DNA from: an uncultured Collinsella sp.
GTDB taxonomy: Bacteria > Actinomycetota > Coriobacteriia > Coriobacteriales > Coriobacteriaceae
Direction: 5' to 3'
Length of the DNA: 5,644 bases
Assembly (NCBI GenBank): GCA_900546085.1
Contig: URBS01000119.1
Coordinates: 1 to 5,644 of the forward strand
Within the stretch, counting starts at the first letter, position 1. The number at the start of each line of letters is the position of its first letter. Under the pieces are notes generated by a model that was given only the letters and a program-made list of their open reading frames with translations, had not been told where the DNA came from and made no database searches. Made by a program: the position numbers and the translations under genes. Below, in pieces: positions 1-5,644 of this stretch.

Positions 1-50
1 GGCGACCACCGAGATCTACACTCTTTCCCTACACGACGCTCTTCCGATCT
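1..50 (+). other. Illumina P5/TruSeq universal adapter contamination
   Basis: These 50 bases match the Illumina P5/TruSeq universal adapter from its ninth base to its 3' end, including the terminal CTCTTCCGATCT at 39-50. The adapter is recalled from established knowledge; the match is seen directly. Only the first eight adapter bases (AATGATAC) are missing. Chromosomal sequence begins at base 51, where coding sequence for RNase Y starts abruptly in mid-gene. The stretch is therefore a library artefact left at a contig end, and nothing biological should be read from it. It is open in the rny reading frame and adds 17 false residues, GDHRDLHSFPTRRSSDL, to any automated gene call that runs to the contig edge. 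Confidence 0.98.
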
Positions 51-51
51 C

Positions 52-1503
52 GAAAAAATCCAGTCGGCACACGCACAGGCTGAGTCCCTGATCGGTGATG
101 CCAAGCGTCAGGCCGAGACCCTCAAAAAAGAGGCTCTGCTCGAGGCTAAAGAGGAGATCATCAAGAACAAGCAGGCTGCCGAGGCCGAGGACAAGCAGCG
201 TAAGAACGAGATTCGTACGCTCGAGAACCGCGTGATGCAGCGCGAGGAATCCCTCGATCGCCGCAACGACGCTCTCGACAAGCGCGAGCATCAGCTCTCC
301 AGCCAGGCCGGTCAGGTCGAGAAGCGCTCTCGTGAGCTCGAGGAGCTCTGCGCAAAGCAGACCTCCGAGCTCGAGCGTATCGCCGACCTTACCCGCGAGG
401 ATGCCCACAAGGAGCTCCTCGATAAGGTTCGCGGCGAGGTCACCCACGAGGCCGCCACGATCATTCGCGAGTCCGAGCAGCAGGTTCGCGCCGAGTGCCA
501 CAAGACCGCCCAGGAGATTCTGTCCCTGGCGATTCAGCGCTGCGCTGCCGACCACACTGCCGAGGTCACCGTTACCTCCGTGCACATTCCCTCTGATGAC
601 CTCAAGGGCCGTATCATTGGTCGCGAGGGTCGCAACATCCGGACCTTCGAGCAGGTTTCCGGCGTCAACCTCGTGATCGACGACACGCCCGAGACCGTCG
701 TTCTTTCGAGCTTCGACCCGGTCCGTCGTGAGACCGCCCGTGTCGCCCTCGAGAACCTCATCGCGGACGGCCGCATTCACCCCGCCCGCATCGAGGAGAT
801 GTATCACAAGGCTGCCGACCTGGTTCAGCAGCGCGTGCGCGAGGCTGGCGAGCAGGCTGCCTTCGATACCGGCATCCACGACCTGCACCCCGAGATCGTC
901 AAGACCCTTGGCGCCCTGCGCTACCGTACATCGTTTGGTCAGAACGTGCTTCAGCACTCCCTCGAGGTTTCTGATCTGTGCGGTGTGATGGCTTCCGAGC
1001 TTGGCCTGGACGTTGTGACCGCCAAACGCGCCGGCCTGCTGCACGACCTGGGCAAGGCAATCGACCACGACGTCGAGGGCCCGCATGCCGTCATCGGCGC
1101 CGAGCTGGCCCGCCGTTATGGCGAGAAGCCCGTTATCGTCCACGCTATCGAGGCTCACCATGCCGATGTCGACCCCAACACGGTGCTCGATGTCCTGGTG
1201 CAGGCCGCCGATGCTGTCTCTGCCTCTCGCCCCGGTGCCCGTCGCGAGTCTGCCGAGAACTACATCAAGCGTCTTGAGAAGCTCGAGGAGATCGCCAACT
1301 CCCATGACGGCGTCGAGCGCACCTATGCCATGCAGGCTGGTCGCGAGGTCCACGTCATGGTCCAGCCGGACAAGATCTCCGATGCCCAGTCCACGGTCCT
1401 GGCTCACGATATCGCCCATCAGATCGAGGAAGAGATGGAGTATCCCGGTCAGGTGCGCGTCGTCGTGATTCGCGAGAGCCGCGCTGTCGATATCGCTAAA
1501 TAA
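52..1503 (+). CDS. rny: Ribonuclease Y, 5'-truncated by the contig end
   Basis: RNase Y is a membrane-anchored endoribonuclease that initiates mRNA decay. The visible 483 residues cover nearly the whole protein, which is about 520 residues in Bacillus subtilis. A long charged coiled coil, rich in Glu, Lys and Arg, runs from base 52 to about 500. The KH RNA-binding motif GRIIGREGRNIR lies at 607-642. The HD phosphohydrolase domain follows: QHS with His at 955, the His-Asp pair of LLHDLGKA at 1042-1047, EAHH ending near 1161, and Asp of QAADAV at 1210. The C-terminus VIRESRAVDIAK is typical of the family. The N-terminal transmembrane helix and roughly 35-40 residues are missing because the contig ends, not because the gene is broken. 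An internal ATG at 232 is not a credible start, since conserved coiled coil precedes it (for example KKEALLEAKEEI). Glutamate is written almost only as GAG, which suggests strong expression. The stop is one base before the next gene. Confidence 0.96.
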   Translation, partial: EKIQSAHAQAESLIGDAKRQAETLKKEALLEAKEEIIKNKQAAEAEDKQRKNEIRTLENRVMQREESLDRRNDALDKREHQLSSQAGQVEKRSRELEELCAKQTSELERIADLTREDAHKELLDKVRGEVTHEAATIIRESEQQVRAECHKTAQEILSLAIQRCAADHTAEVTVTSVHIPSDDLKGRIIGREGRNIRTFEQVSGVNLVIDDTPETVVLSSFDPVRRETARVALENLIADGRIHPARIEEMYHKAADLVQQRVREAGEQAAFDTGIHDLHPEIVKTLGALRYRTSFGQNVLQHSLEVSDLCGVMASELGLDVVTAKRAGLLHDLGKAIDHDVEGPHAVIGAELARRYGEKPVIVHAIEAHHADVDPNTVLDVLVQAADAVSASRPGARRESAENYIKRLEKLEEIANSHDGVERTYAMQAGREVHVMVQPDKISDAQSTVLAHDIAHQIEEEMEYPGQVRVVVIRESRAVDIAK

Positions 1504-1504
1504 C

Positions 1505-2590
1505 ATGAGCGACGCGAACGAGCTCATCTCATTTATCGCGTCGATGTCGGGGGAGGGCAACCTTCGCGTCGAGGAGAACCTTGGCGAGGGGTATGTCCGC
1601 CTCCGCGTTTCGGAGGCCGAGCGGCGCCAGGCAAAGCACGACATTCAGCATGTCGAGGATATCGTCATCGAAATGCTCCGTAATGCTCGCGATGCCGGCG
1701 CCGACAAGGTCTATCTCGCCACGTCCAAGGAAGACGGCGTCCGCACGCTTGTCTTTCTGGATAACGGTTCGGGCGTTCCGCAGGATATGCAAGAGCGAAT
1801 CTTCGATGCCCGCGTTACCTCTAAGCTCGAGAGCATGAAGATGGACCGTTGGGGCGTTCACGGTCGTGGCATGGCATTGTTTTCGATCAAGCAGAACACC
1901 GATGAGGCCCGTGTGGTCACGTCCGGTGTCGATCTTGGTTCAGCCTTTAAGGTGAGCGTCGCGGCCGACCGCCTCAGTGAGCGTGCCGATCAGTCCAGCT
2001 GGCCCCAGGCCGTCAAGGATGAGGACGGACGTTATGTCTGTGCTCGCGGTCCGCATAATATTATTCGCGCTGCTTGTGAGTTTGCGCTCGAGGAGTTGCG
2101 TGGTTGTGATGTCTATCTTGGTTCTCCGTCTGAGATTGCCGCGACCCTTTATGCTCAGGCGTCAAGCCGGCTTGATACGTCTCGTCTCCTGTTCATTGAT
2201 GATGAGAGCGAGCTTCCGGTTGTCGATCGTTTAGGCCTTGCCTCTGATGCCGAGGACTTTATCCGTATCTGTTCGGGTTTGGGTCTTGAGATGTCCGAGC
2301 GCACGGCCCATCGCATTTTGGCAGGGCAGATTAAGCCCGTTCGCGGTGTGACCGCGCGTCTGCTGCGCGAGCGTGATTCGTCCTCGCATGCGCCGGCTCC
2401 TGTCGATCTCGCGAAGGATCGTCGCGGGCTACGTATTGCCAAGGATGACATGGCACAGTTTTCGCGCGCTGTGGAACGCGACTTTAATGATCTTGCTGCC
2501 CGGTACTATCTCAACCTTTGCGGCGACCCAAAGATTCGTGTTTCGCGTGATCGAATCACCGTGACCTTCGATCTTGCCAAAGAGGAATAG
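1505..2590 (+). CDS. GHKL-fold ATP-binding protein of unknown function
   Basis: A 361-residue protein whose first 150 residues show the Bergerat (GHKL) ATP-binding fold. The N box is EMLRNARDAGA (Glu56, Asn60), the G1 box is DNGSG (Asp86-Gly90), and a lid leads to the G2 box GVHGRG (117-122), followed by a MALFSIKQ helix. The NARDAGA and DNGSG forms, with a TSKLES lid segment near 105-110, look closer to MutL/Hsp90-like ATPases than to classical histidine kinases. I see no phosphoacceptor His domain, transmembrane segment or signal peptide, so it is probably cytosolic. Residues 185-361 match no domain I recognise; 261-281 could be a helix-turn-helix, but this is only an impression. The ATG lies one base after the rny stop (TAACATG) with no clear Shine-Dalgarno, implying translational coupling to rny. 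In Bacillus this slot, between rny and spoVS, holds ymdB, but this protein does not resemble the YmdB phosphoesterase. ATP binding is well supported; the biological role is unknown. Confidence 0.9.
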   Translation: MSDANELISFIASMSGEGNLRVEENLGEGYVRLRVSEAERRQAKHDIQHVEDIVIEMLRNARDAGADKVYLATSKEDGVRTLVFLDNGSGVPQDMQERIFDARVTSKLESMKMDRWGVHGRGMALFSIKQNTDEARVVTSGVDLGSAFKVSVAADRLSERADQSSWPQAVKDEDGRYVCARGPHNIIRAACEFALEELRGCDVYLGSPSEIAATLYAQASSRLDTSRLLFIDDESELPVVDRLGLASDAEDFIRICSGLGLEMSERTAHRILAGQIKPVRGVTARLLRERDSSSHAPAPVDLAKDRRGLRIAKDDMAQFSRAVERDFNDLAARYYLNLCGDPKIRVSRDRITVTFDLAKEE

Positions 2591-2594
2591 TGCC

Positions 2595-2623
2595 TTTACC
2601 GAGTCCACTCGGTACGATACAGT
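2595..2623 (+). promoter_or_regulatory. Weak candidate promoter for spoVS
   Basis: TTTACC (2595-2600) and TACAGT (2618-2623) are separated by 17 bases and each matches four of six positions of the sigma-70-type -35 and -10 consensus. Initiation would fall near 2630, giving a leader of about 35 bases before spoVS. The inverted repeat at 2597-2614 lies across the -35 box and spacer, a usual place for a repressor site. The match is weak and could be chance in this AT-richer gap; read-through from the upstream genes is equally possible. Confidence 0.22.
2597..2614. repeat. Perfect 8-bp inverted repeat between the GHKL gene and spoVS
   Basis: TACCGAGT and ACTCGGTA form perfect 8-bp arms separated by CC, starting seven bases after the stop of the upstream gene. 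As RNA it could form a 7-bp stem with a TCCA loop. No run of T follows, so it is not a typical intrinsic terminator. As DNA its symmetry would suit a dimeric regulator, and it overlaps a weak candidate promoter. Symmetry is seen directly; function is inference. Confidence 0.6.
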
Positions 2624-2652
2624 TATTGCAGTTAAAACGTACTTTTAAATGC

Positions 2653-2657
2653 AGGAG
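2653..2657 (+). promoter_or_regulatory. Shine-Dalgarno of spoVS
   Basis: AGGAG lies seven bases before the ATG at 2665. This ideal spacing selects 2665 as the start over the in-frame GTG at 2590, which overlaps the previous stop codon and would add 25 residues not found in the SpoVS family. Confidence 0.85.
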
Positions 2658-2664
2658 TTTCTTC

Positions 2665-2982
2665 ATGGATTGCCTGAAGGTATCAAGCAAATCATCGCCC
2701 GCGTCCGTTGCCGGCGCCATTGCCGGTATGGTCAAGGATGGTGTACCCGTCAACATCCAGTGTGTCGGCGCCGGTGCCGTCAACCAGGCAATTAAGGCCG
2801 TTGCTATCGCGCGCGGTTTTTTGATTCCAACCGGTTTTGATATTTCCTGCGCGCCCGTGTTCTCCGACATCCTCATTAACGGGGAGTCGCGTACGGCCAT
2901 CCGCCTTTCTATCTACGTTCACCAGATCAATCGAGCTGCTATGGATAACGTCGTCATGGATGATGTTAAGCCTGTGGCATAG
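2665..2982 (+). CDS. spoVS: SpoVS-family protein (stage V sporulation protein S-like)
   Basis: A 105-residue small protein that matches the SpoVS family along its first 85 or so residues. Conserved stretches are LKVSSKSSPASVAGAIAG (4-21), the very typical GAGAVNQAIKAVAIARGF (35-52), and the ending NGESRTAIRLSI (72-83). SpoVS from Bacillus is 86 residues and affects late sporulation and septation; its fold is Alba-like, and nucleic-acid binding has been suggested. The version here has about 18 extra C-terminal residues (88-105), not part of the usual family length. No membrane segment or signal peptide is visible. The start at 2665 is chosen from its Shine-Dalgarno and from the family N-terminus MxxLKVS. 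It lies 74 bases after the GHKL gene and 45 before miaB. If the host is a coriobacterium it does not sporulate, so the role here must be something else. Family assignment is firm; function is not. Confidence 0.93.
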   Translation: MDCLKVSSKSSPASVAGAIAGMVKDGVPVNIQCVGAGAVNQAIKAVAIARGFLIPTGFDISCAPVFSDILINGESRTAIRLSIYVHQINRAAMDNVVMDDVKPVA

Positions 2983-3014
2983 CTTCTGCTTGCCTTGTTT
3001 CGCTCCCCATCGTT

Positions 3015-3018
3015 AGGA
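3015..3018 (+). promoter_or_regulatory. Shine-Dalgarno of miaB
   Basis: AGGA ends nine bases before the ATG at 3028 and only three before the ATG at 3022. The longer spacing is the more workable one, so 3028 is preferred. The far upstream TTG at 2995 has no ribosome site and would add residues unlike the family N-terminus. Confidence 0.55.
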
Positions 3019-3027
3019 CTTATGCAC

Positions 3028-4398
3028 ATGGACCAGCGTTCCGTACGCGATATTCTTGCCGGTAAAACCTACTTTATCCGCACCTTTGGCTGCCAGATGA
3101 ATCAGCACGACTCCGAGCGTGTGAGCGGTCTGCTTGATTCGTATGGCTGCCTCATGGCGCTCGATCCCGCGCATGCCGATATCGTTGTCTTCATGACGTG
3201 CTGCGTGCGCGAGGCCGCCGATACTCGCCTGTACGGTCAGTGCAATTCCTGCAAAAGCTTGCCGCCTTCGCCTTCGGGCAAGCGCGTGGTTGCCGTTGGC
3301 GGTTGCATCGCGCAGCGCGATGGCGAGGGCCTGCTCACCAACGTCGATAACGTCAATGTCATCTTTGGCACGCATTCCATTGCACATGTGGCCGAGCTCA
3401 TTGCCGAGGCGTTCCTTGATGGTAAGCGTCATATCCGCACCAATGAGCATGAGGATACGGATGCCATGAGCATGCCGTGGCATCGCGAGACTCAGTATCA
3501 CGCCTGGGTGCCCATCATGACGGGCTGCAATAATTTCTGCACCTATTGCATCGTGCCGTACGTGCGCGGTCGCGAAAAGAGCCGCCCCTTCGAGGAGATT
3601 GTCGACGAGGTGACCGGTTTGGTGCGCCAGGGCGTGCGTGAGATTACGCTGCTGGGCCAAAACGTTAACTCATATGGTCGCGATCTGTTTGGCAAGCCGC
3701 GTTTTGCCGATCTGCTGCGTGCCGTGGGCGATACGGGCGTGGAGCGCATCTTCTTTACGTCTTCGCATCCCAAGGACCTGTTGCCCGAGACCATCGACGC
3801 CATGGCCGAGACCCCTGCCGTAATGCCGCAGCTGCACTTGGCCGTCCAGTCCGGTTCGACGCGGATCCTCAAAGAGATGAATCGCCGTTATACACGCGAG
3901 GACTATCTGGGCCTTGTCGATCGCATTCGCAACCGCATGCCCGATATCGCGCTCTCGACCGACATTATCGTTGGCTTCCCGGGCGAGACTGAAGAAGACT
4001 TTGAGCAGACGCTCTCGCTTGCCGAGACGGTCCGCTATGCTCAGGCCTATACCTTCATCTATTCCAAGCGTGCCGGTACCCCGGCCGCCGAGATTGACGA
4101 TCCTACGCCGCATGAGGTTATTCTCGAGCGTTTCAACCGTCTGGTTAAGGTTATCGAGACCACGGCACACGAGTATAACCAGGGTGAGCTTCATACTGTG
4201 GTTCCGGCGCTCATTGAGGGAACGAGTAAAAAGAACGACGCGGTCCTGCTGGGCAAGAGTCCCAAGAATCAGACTGTGCACGCGCCTATCCCCGAGGGTT
4301 ACAGCATCGATCAGCTTGTTGGCAAGATCGTTGATGTTGACGTTGACGTTGCCAAGACCTGGTATTTGTCCGGCTCCGTTGTGGGCGAGCCTCGCTAA
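3028..4398 (+). CDS. miaB: tRNA-2-methylthio-N6-dimethylallyladenosine synthase MiaB
   Basis: MiaB is a cytosolic radical-SAM enzyme that adds a methylthio group to C2 of i6A at position 37 of tRNAs reading UNN codons, giving ms2i6A. The 456 residues show the full three-domain layout. The N-terminal methylthiotransferase domain carries the three cysteines for the auxiliary Fe-S cluster: FGCQMN (Cys22), MTCCVRE (Cys58) and GGCIAQ (Cys93). The radical-SAM core has CxxxCxxC at Cys167, Cys171 and Cys174 (TGCNNFCTYC), followed by VPYVRGREKSR and LLGQNVNSYG. A C-terminal TRAM RNA-binding domain spans about 390-455. Length is normal for the family. Between Cys58 and Cys93 there are extra cysteines (59, 72, 75), the last two forming CxxC; they are not part of the known cluster sites. 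The stop shares a base with the miaA start. RimO and MtaB are related, but the substrate slot next to miaA and the motif forms favour MiaB. Confidence 0.96.
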   Translation: MDQRSVRDILAGKTYFIRTFGCQMNQHDSERVSGLLDSYGCLMALDPAHADIVVFMTCCVREAADTRLYGQCNSCKSLPPSPSGKRVVAVGGCIAQRDGEGLLTNVDNVNVIFGTHSIAHVAELIAEAFLDGKRHIRTNEHEDTDAMSMPWHRETQYHAWVPIMTGCNNFCTYCIVPYVRGREKSRPFEEIVDEVTGLVRQGVREITLLGQNVNSYGRDLFGKPRFADLLRAVGDTGVERIFFTSSHPKDLLPETIDAMAETPAVMPQLHLAVQSGSTRILKEMNRRYTREDYLGLVDRIRNRMPDIALSTDIIVGFPGETEEDFEQTLSLAETVRYAQAYTFIYSKRAGTPAAEIDDPTPHEVILERFNRLVKVIETTAHEYNQGELHTVVPALIEGTSKKNDAVLLGKSPKNQTVHAPIPEGYSIDQLVGKIVDVDVDVAKTWYLSGSVVGEPR

Positions 4399-5336
4399 TG
4401 GTTGCTCCCGGGGCAGGTCTTTCCGCCGTTGCAATCGTCGGTCCGACGGCGGTTGGTAAGAGCGATGTTGCCGACCGTTTGGCAGCTCGTCTTTCGTCCG
4501 AAGTGCTGTCGTGCGATGCGATGCAAATCTATCGCGGCATGGACATCGGTACCGCAAAGATGGCGCCCGATGAGTGCACGGCGCCGCTGCGTCTCGTCGA
4601 CATTGTAGAGCCGGGTGTGGCATATTCTGCTGCGCTTTATCAGGCTGACGCTCGCGCGCATGTTGAACGTCTCCTTGGTTCGGGTTGCCTGCCGGTTTTT
4701 TGCGGAGGTACGGGGCTATATCTCAAGGCAGCCCTCGATGAGATGGACTTTCCCTCGGGTGAACTTGAGGACGATCGTCGTGCGGGCTATCAGGAGCTTG
4801 CCGAGTTTATTGGCGAGGAAGAACTGCATGCCTTGCTTGCCGAGCGCGATCCAGAATCGGCTGCTGTTATTCATCCCCATAACGTGCGCCGTGTGATTCG
4901 TGCGCTCGAGATGCATGATGATGGCGTCTCCTATGCGCAGCAAAAGTCGCAGTTTAGTGTTCCGCACGAGCATTATCATGCCCTATGGTTTGGTCTGACG
5001 CGTAATCGCGAGGTGCTCTACGAGCGCATTAACCAGCGCGTCGATCTGATGTTTGAGCAGGGTCTTGTCGATGAGGTCCGCGGTCTTATGGGCCAGGGGC
5101 TGGGAGATGCCCTGACGTCGATGCAGGCAATTGGCTATAAAGAGATCATTGATGCTTTCAATGGCGTGATGAGCATGGATGAGGCTCTCGAACTCATTAA
5201 GATGCGTTCGCGTCGTTATGCCAAGCGTCAGCTTTCGTGGTTTAAGCGCGATGACCGTATCGTGTGGTTTGATATGGATGAATGTACGATCGATGAGGTC
5301 GTTGAGGATATCCTGCATCGTATTGAGGCTGCCTAA
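4398..5336 (+). CDS. miaA: tRNA dimethylallyltransferase MiaA
   Basis: MiaA transfers a dimethylallyl group from DMAPP to N6 of adenosine 37 in UNN-reading tRNAs, making the i6A that MiaB then methylthiolates. The 312 residues are full family length. The P-loop GPTAVGKS is at 15-22; DAMQIYRGMDIGTAK at 40-54 holds the conserved Asp40 and the tRNA-contact region; GGTGLYLKA follows at about 103-111. IHPHNVRRVIRALE begins at 158, MQAIGYKEI at 242, and RRYAKRQLSWFKR at about 272-284. Ala41 replaces the Ser of the DSxQVYRG form seen in Bacillus; the Ala form is the one I associate with actinobacterial MiaA, a clue to the lineage. The start overlaps the miaB stop (TAATG) with only weak upstream purines, so translation is probably coupled to miaB, which suits two enzymes acting in sequence on the same base. 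The stop overlaps the hflX start the same way. Confidence 0.97.
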   Translation: MVAPGAGLSAVAIVGPTAVGKSDVADRLAARLSSEVLSCDAMQIYRGMDIGTAKMAPDECTAPLRLVDIVEPGVAYSAALYQADARAHVERLLGSGCLPVFCGGTGLYLKAALDEMDFPSGELEDDRRAGYQELAEFIGEEELHALLAERDPESAAVIHPHNVRRVIRALEMHDDGVSYAQQKSQFSVPHEHYHALWFGLTRNREVLYERINQRVDLMFEQGLVDEVRGLMGQGLGDALTSMQAIGYKEIIDAFNGVMSMDEALELIKMRSRRYAKRQLSWFKRDDRIVWFDMDECTIDEVVEDILHRIEAA

Positions 5337-5644
5337 TGCCCCGTTTCCCCCTTGTTCCCACGGCACCCGAGCCCGAGCGTGCCATTTTAGTTGGTGTTGA
5401 GTGGCGCGACAATGCATGGCCGCTCGATCGCTCGCTTGATGAGCTGGAGCGTCTTGCCCACACAGCTGGTGCCCAGTGCGTGGCACGCTTGTCGCAGCGT
5501 TTGGTAAAGCCGTATCCTAAATCGTTTATCGGTTCCGGTAAGGTTGAAGAGCTGTGCGGCCTGGTGCATCGCATGGATGCCGATGTCGTTATTTTTGACG
5601 ACGACCTGACCCCCTCGCAGCAATCCTATTTGGAGAAAGCCGTG
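5336..5644 (+). CDS. hflX: GTPase HflX, N-terminal part, cut by the window end
   Basis: The first 103 residues of HflX, a ribosome-associated GTPase that splits stalled or heat-damaged 70S ribosomes. Only the N-terminal nucleotide-binding-like domain is in the window: ERAILVGVE at 14-22, SLDELERLAHTAGA at 33-46, FIGSGKVEEL at 64-73, and VIFDDDLTPSQQSYLEKAV at 85-103. These match the family well in order and spacing. The G domain with its P-loop lies beyond the edge, so GTPase activity cannot be checked here. The frame is open to the last base, and the loss is due to the window end rather than a mutation. ATG at 5336 overlaps the miaA stop (TAATG). In many other bacteria hfq or dapF lies between miaA and hflX; here they are directly adjacent. 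Confidence 0.93.
   Translation, partial: MPRFPLVPTAPEPERAILVGVEWRDNAWPLDRSLDELERLAHTAGAQCVARLSQRLVKPYPKSFIGSGKVEELCGLVHRMDADVVIFDDDLTPSQQSYLEKAV

Noticed and set aside
232..1503. ATG at 232 as the start of a shorter RNase Y
   Set aside because: Conserved RNase Y coiled coil is encoded in frame upstream back to base 52, so the gene is truncated by the contig end rather than starting here.
16..1644. A 542-codon open frame on the minus strand covering almost all of rny
   Set aside because: It is antisense to a clearly conserved gene, has no recognisable domain, and reads through because rny uses strongly biased GC-rich codons. Its C-terminus is translated adapter, and its start lies inside the GHKL gene.
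2597..2622. Intrinsic terminator after the GHKL gene
   Set aside because: The hairpin arms are perfect but only 7-8 bp with a tiny loop, and no T-run follows, so efficient termination is unlikely.
2590..2664. GTG at 2590 as the start of spoVS, overlapping the upstream stop
   Set aside because: The added 25 residues are unlike the family, and AGGAG is placed ideally for the ATG at 2665.
2995..3027. TTG at 2995 or ATG at 3022 as the start of miaB
   Set aside because: TTG lacks a ribosome site; ATG 3022 is only three bases from AGGA. ATG 3028 has workable spacing, though 3022 would change only two residues.
4332..4354. Short GTTGAC-like tandem repeat near the end of miaB
   Set aside because: It encodes alternating Val-Asp in a strand of the TRAM domain and is explained by the protein sequence.
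3670..4623. A 317-codon minus-strand frame across miaB and miaA
   Set aside because: Low-complexity, Arg-rich product with no domain, antisense to two well-identified genes; it is a shadow of codon bias.

Overview
The window is 50 bases of sequencing adapter joined to about 5.6 kb of bacterial chromosome. All of the chromosomal part lies on the + strand as one compact, probably co-transcribed gene run: rny (5'-truncated), an uncharacterised GHKL-type ATPase gene, a spoVS-family gene, miaB, miaA, and the first 103 codons of hflX. There are no tRNA or rRNA genes, mobile elements, CRISPR arrays or long non-coding stretches. The only real intergenic gaps are 74 bases (2591-2664) and 45 bases (2983-3027).

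Organism: coding sequence is GC-rich with GC-ending codons. MiaA carries the DAMQIYRGMDIGTAK form of its tRNA/dimethylallyl-site motif, as I recall it from actinobacterial MiaA, yet the locus also has RNase Y plus SpoVS, a Firmicutes-like pairing. Together this fits a member of the Coriobacteriia (for example a Collinsella or Olsenella relative) of the Actinomycetota. This is inference from remembered family features, not a database match.

Layout: positions 1-50 match the 3' 50 bases of the Illumina P5/TruSeq universal adapter and are not genomic; the contig evidently ends inside rny. RNase Y (52-1503) is an mRNA-decay endonuclease that has lost its membrane anchor at the contig edge. One base after its stop begins a 361-residue protein (1505-2590) with a clear N-terminal GHKL ATP-binding fold and an unassigned C-terminal half. 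A short AT-richer gap with a perfect 8-bp inverted repeat leads to spoVS (2665-2982). miaB (3028-4398), miaA (4398-5336) and hflX (5336 to the end) follow, the last three joined by TAATG stop/start overlaps.

How the genes fit together: MiaA and MiaB act in sequence to make ms2i6A at tRNA position 37, HflX is a ribosome-splitting GTPase, and RNase Y starts mRNA decay, so the cluster is largely about RNA and translation quality. The two genes whose roles here are unknown are the GHKL ATPase and the SpoVS protein. In Bacillus, rny is followed by ymdB and then spoVS, so the GHKL gene sits where ymdB would be. That substitution is the best lead in the window for undescribed biology; the rest is housekeeping. 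The adapter is the most certain anomaly.
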